Shown here one piece after another: positions 62,160 through 64,000 of a stretch of DNA of 64,000 nt. Under the pieces are notes generated by a model. The model was not told where the DNA came from. It saw nothing but the letters and a program-made list of their open reading frames with translations, and made no database searches. The stretch's first letter is position 1; every line of letters begins with the position of its first letter. Location: assembly GCA_019359075.1 (NCBI GenBank), contig JAHHIB010000014.1, forward strand, positions 1-64,000, written 5' to 3'. The position numbers and the translations under genes were made by a program. This DNA is from Kalymmatonema hyalinum WJT4-NPBG1. Lineage in GTDB: Bacteria > Cyanobacteriota > Cyanobacteriia > Cyanobacteriales > Nostocaceae.

Positions 62160-62879
62160 TTAATACTGCCAGCATCTTAACTGCAAGCCACTACCCTCTA
62201 CAGCAACAGCCGCAACAGAATTGTCAGCTGGTACCAACTCAAGCAAGCTCCATATTTGCTCTGTCTTTAGCAATGCTTGTTGTCCTGGAGTAAGGGAAAC
62301 CTCTATTTGCTCGAGCTGAGCAAGTCCTGCTCCAGTTGCTTTTAAATATGCTTCTTTGCAAGTCCAGTAGCGGAAAAATACCTCTTGCATTTTGTTAGGA
62401 GGAAGCCCACGCATCACTGCATATTCCCCAGGTGAAAAGTATCGTTTAGCAAGAGCAAGAACGTCAGAAATCGGGCGGATGTATTCTAGATCTACTCCCA
62501 CGAGGCGATCGCAACTCACTGCACACAAAGCTAACCCAACTGAGTGAGTCAAGTTAAACCATAGTTTACTATCAGCAAACGTATCAGCTAACACTGGTTT
62601 GCCAGAGGATTCATAAGAGAACTCCAATTCTTGCGCCTCCACACCCAAGTAGCGACCCAATATAGTTCGCAGTATACCCCGACCAGCAATAAAACGCTGC
62701 CGATGCTGTTCTTTATAGAAACGCTTTGCTCGACAAACTTCGTCGCTGGAGAGGGTTGCTGCCAAATGTTGCAGCTGTGCTTCTGGTCTGTCAAGGTCAA
62801 TCCGCCAGACATGAACTTCATCCTGCAACAAAGTTAAATCTGCCGATGCAGGCAGCCACAAATGATTTTCAACAGTCAT
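62160..62879 (-). CDS. hetI: 4'-phosphopantetheinyl transferase HetI
   Basis: A 239-residue Sfp-type PPTase. WFNLTHSVGLALCAV, VGVDLEYIRP (metal-binding Asp and Glu) near 115-125 and FRYWTCKEAYLKATGAGL (W-x-x-KEA) near 167-185 give the three family motifs. It transfers phosphopantetheine from CoA to ACPs, here those of HglE and HetM. Gene order, with hetI convergent to the last gene of the hgl operon, is as in PCC 7120. Length is nearly the same as Anabaena HetI. It is complete. Confidence 0.93.
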   Translation of the reverse strand: MTVENHLWLPASADLTLLQDEVHVWRIDLDRPEAQLQHLAATLSSDEVCRAKRFYKEQHRQRFIAGRGILRTILGRYLGVEAQELEFSYESSGKPVLADTFADSKLWFNLTHSVGLALCAVSCDRLVGVDLEYIRPISDVLALAKRYFSPGEYAVMRGLPPNKMQEVFFRYWTCKEAYLKATGAGLAQLEQIEVSLTPGQQALLKTEQIWSLLELVPADNSVAAVAVEGSGLQLRCWQY

Positions 62880-63378
62880 TGAGTCACGCAGTAATAGTTA
62901 GCTAATGCCTGAATTTAGATACCTAAATTTTGAGAGGATTGGTGTTAACAGCGGTGTTCTTGCGCTGTTAACTATCGTCCCCTACTCATTGTCCGGTAAT
63001 TTACCACTCTCACGACAATATGTAGAGGAGGCAGTGCGTTGCGGTTTCCCCCGTTGAAGCAACTGCCGTGATGTGTGGATTTATCCGTCATTCCTCTCGT
63101 TTGGGTTTTCATTGGAAAACCCCAATCTCACACTCAAATCAATGGTCTAACGGTGTTGTCGCTTTTTCCAAGAGATACAAGAAAAAGTGCGTTGTCAAAA
63201 TCGGTTTTGCTTTTTGACTTTCCCGTTATTATATAACTTTATGACCTGATTCCGATAGTCTTCTTGTAAGCGATTCTTAACTATTTTCAGACTTTTCTTG
63301 TTGAAGGGACAAGGGGGACAAGGGAGACTAGGGAGAGAGGGTAGAATGTATGAACGCAACTTGGTATCAGAAGCGATT
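62880..63378. other. Intergenic region between hetI and cobJ
   Basis: About 500 bp. It contains AAGGGACAAGGGGGACAAGGGAG (a purine-rich repeat, near 63304) and low-complexity DNA, but no element with clear ends. The 79-residue ORF (63195-63434) overlaps the cobJ end and the repeat and is not credible. Nothing else is recognised. Confidence 0.4.
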
Positions 63379-64000
63379 TTATGGAGTCTTGCCTTCATCA
63401 TATCGACGGGGAGTGTAGACCCAAACGCTACCATCGCACCGCTGAATCATCCGGGTTTTGCTTGACCCGACAAGAATGACTGTCCGCATATCAGCAAGTT
63501 CTGGTGCTAAATCTTCCAAAGTGTAAACCTCAACAGATTCTCCATCCCTGCCAAGGTTGCGGGCAAGTACCACGGTCGTATCAGGATGTCTGTAACGCAG
63601 TAATATATTTCGTGTCTCTGCTAGTTGCCAAATGCGCTGCTTTGACACTGGGTTATAAAAAGCAATCACGAAATCAGCTTGGGCAGCAGCAGTAATTCGC
63701 TGTTCAATTATTGACCACGGCTTCAAGATGTCAGACAGGGAGATGGCGCAGAAGTCATGACCAAGCGGCGCACCAATTTTTGCTGCCGCTGCTTGCATGG
63801 CGGAAATACCCGGTGCGACTTGAATTTCGATACCTTGCCATTCTGGTTTTGCTTCTCGCTCAAGCACTTCAAATACTGCTGCTGCCATTGCATAAATACC
63901 GGGATCACCAGATGATACCACCGCCACAAAACGCCCCTCTGCGGCTAAATCCAGCGCCATCTGTCCCCGTGCAAGTTCTTCCCGGTTGTCGGACTCATGC
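63379..64000 (-). CDS. cobJ: Precorrin-3B C17-methyltransferase CobJ (partial, cut by the window end)
   Basis: The frame is open from the window edge (64000) to the stop at 63379, so the N-terminus lies outside. GRFVAVVSSGDPGIYAMAAAVFEVL contains the SGDPGI(Y) loop of the tetrapyrrole methylase family. VAPGISAMQAAAAKIGAPLGHDFCAISLSD follows, and VIAFYNPVSKQR and VVLARNLGRDGE are the usual CobJ blocks. It methylates C17 with ring contraction in cobalamin (or pseudocobalamin) synthesis. It is unrelated to the hgl genes. Confidence 0.9.
   Translation of the reverse strand, partial: HESDNREELARGQMALDLAAEGRFVAVVSSGDPGIYAMAAAVFEVLEREAKPEWQGIEIQVAPGISAMQAAAAKIGAPLGHDFCAISLSDILKPWSIIEQRITAAAQADFVIAFYNPVSKQRIWQLAETRNILLRYRHPDTTVVLARNLGRDGESVEVYTLEDLAPELADMRTVILVGSSKTRMIQRCDGSVWVYTPRRYDEGKTP

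Noticed and set aside
63195-63434. 79-residue ORF before cobJ
   Set aside because: It overlaps the end of cobJ and a purine-rich repeat and has no recognisable sequence.

Overview
The window comes from a filamentous, heterocyst-forming cyanobacterium of the Nostocales type. HIP1 octamers (GCGATCGC) are scattered through genes on both strands. There is a CpcT-type phycobiliprotein lyase. Most of the right half is a heterocyst-glycolipid (hgl/hgd/het) locus like the one known from Anabaena/Nostoc PCC 7120. No species is claimed. All identifications are by reading motifs and remembered synteny; no database search was run.

Left part (1-13.8 kb): ordinary chromosomal genes. These are a GT-A-like protein, a small membrane protein, an ABC1/AarF kinase, a tandem pair of near-identical secreted proteins, an EGY-like site-2 protease, a family-10-like glycoside hydrolase, a secreted protein with four copies of a Cys-pair repeat, and a gamma-glutamylcyclotransferase-like protein. 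They are separated by MITE-like and palindromic repeats.

Island (about 13.8-24.84 kb): a gene graveyard (remnants of a REC-GGDEF regulator, a DUF4114 protein and an Rpn-type transposase) leads into a type I restriction-modification operon. Its order is hsdM, a coiled-coil ORF, vapBC-like, hsdS, hsdR and a DUF45 metalloprotease. A parDE pair sits on the opposite strand between hsdS and hsdR. The island ends beside tRNA-Cys(GCA) in what reads as the left end of a type V-K CRISPR-associated transposon (CAST): TGTACA terminus, 20-bp-spaced GTGACA repeats, one 37-nt V-K-like CRISPR repeat, and a delocalized half-repeat with a 19-nt spacer identical to the tRNA-Cys gene. The protospacer has a GTG PAM and the transposon end lies exactly 60 bp downstream of it. 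No cas12k, tracrRNA, tnsB, tnsC or tniQ is in the window, so this is an orphan or partly decayed end, probably with the restriction-modification and toxin-antitoxin genes as cargo. This is the most striking signal in the window.

Heterocyst-glycolipid region (25.3-62.9 kb): cpcT, a TPR protein, an hglT-like glycosyltransferase, a HetN-like reductase, a GMC oxidoreductase, two GT2 glycosyltransferases, a DUF2141 protein, then hgdA, hgdC and hgdB homologues (epimerase, DevC-like permease, DevB-like membrane fusion protein). After a ParB/methylase-like protein comes the PUFA-synthase-like polyketide operon: hglE, a CnaB-like membrane protein, hglD, hglC, hglA and hetM/hglB, then a classical SDR and the phosphopantetheinyl transferase hetI on the opposite strand. 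Together these would make the long-chain hydroxylated fatty alcohol (HglE/D/C/A, activated by HetI), release it reductively (HetM), glycosylate it (HglT, HgdA sugar supply) and export it to the heterocyst envelope (HgdB/HgdC). The window ends inside cobJ (cobalamin synthesis).

Several families of non-coding repeats recur across the window: TTACAGCG-ended MITEs, a 106-bp TATAGCG-ended MITE, AGAGGATGTTTG-ended and GTAGTRAGCGCT palindromes, and purine-rich GATGAGG tracts. One such tract appears to have become part of the HglE coding sequence.
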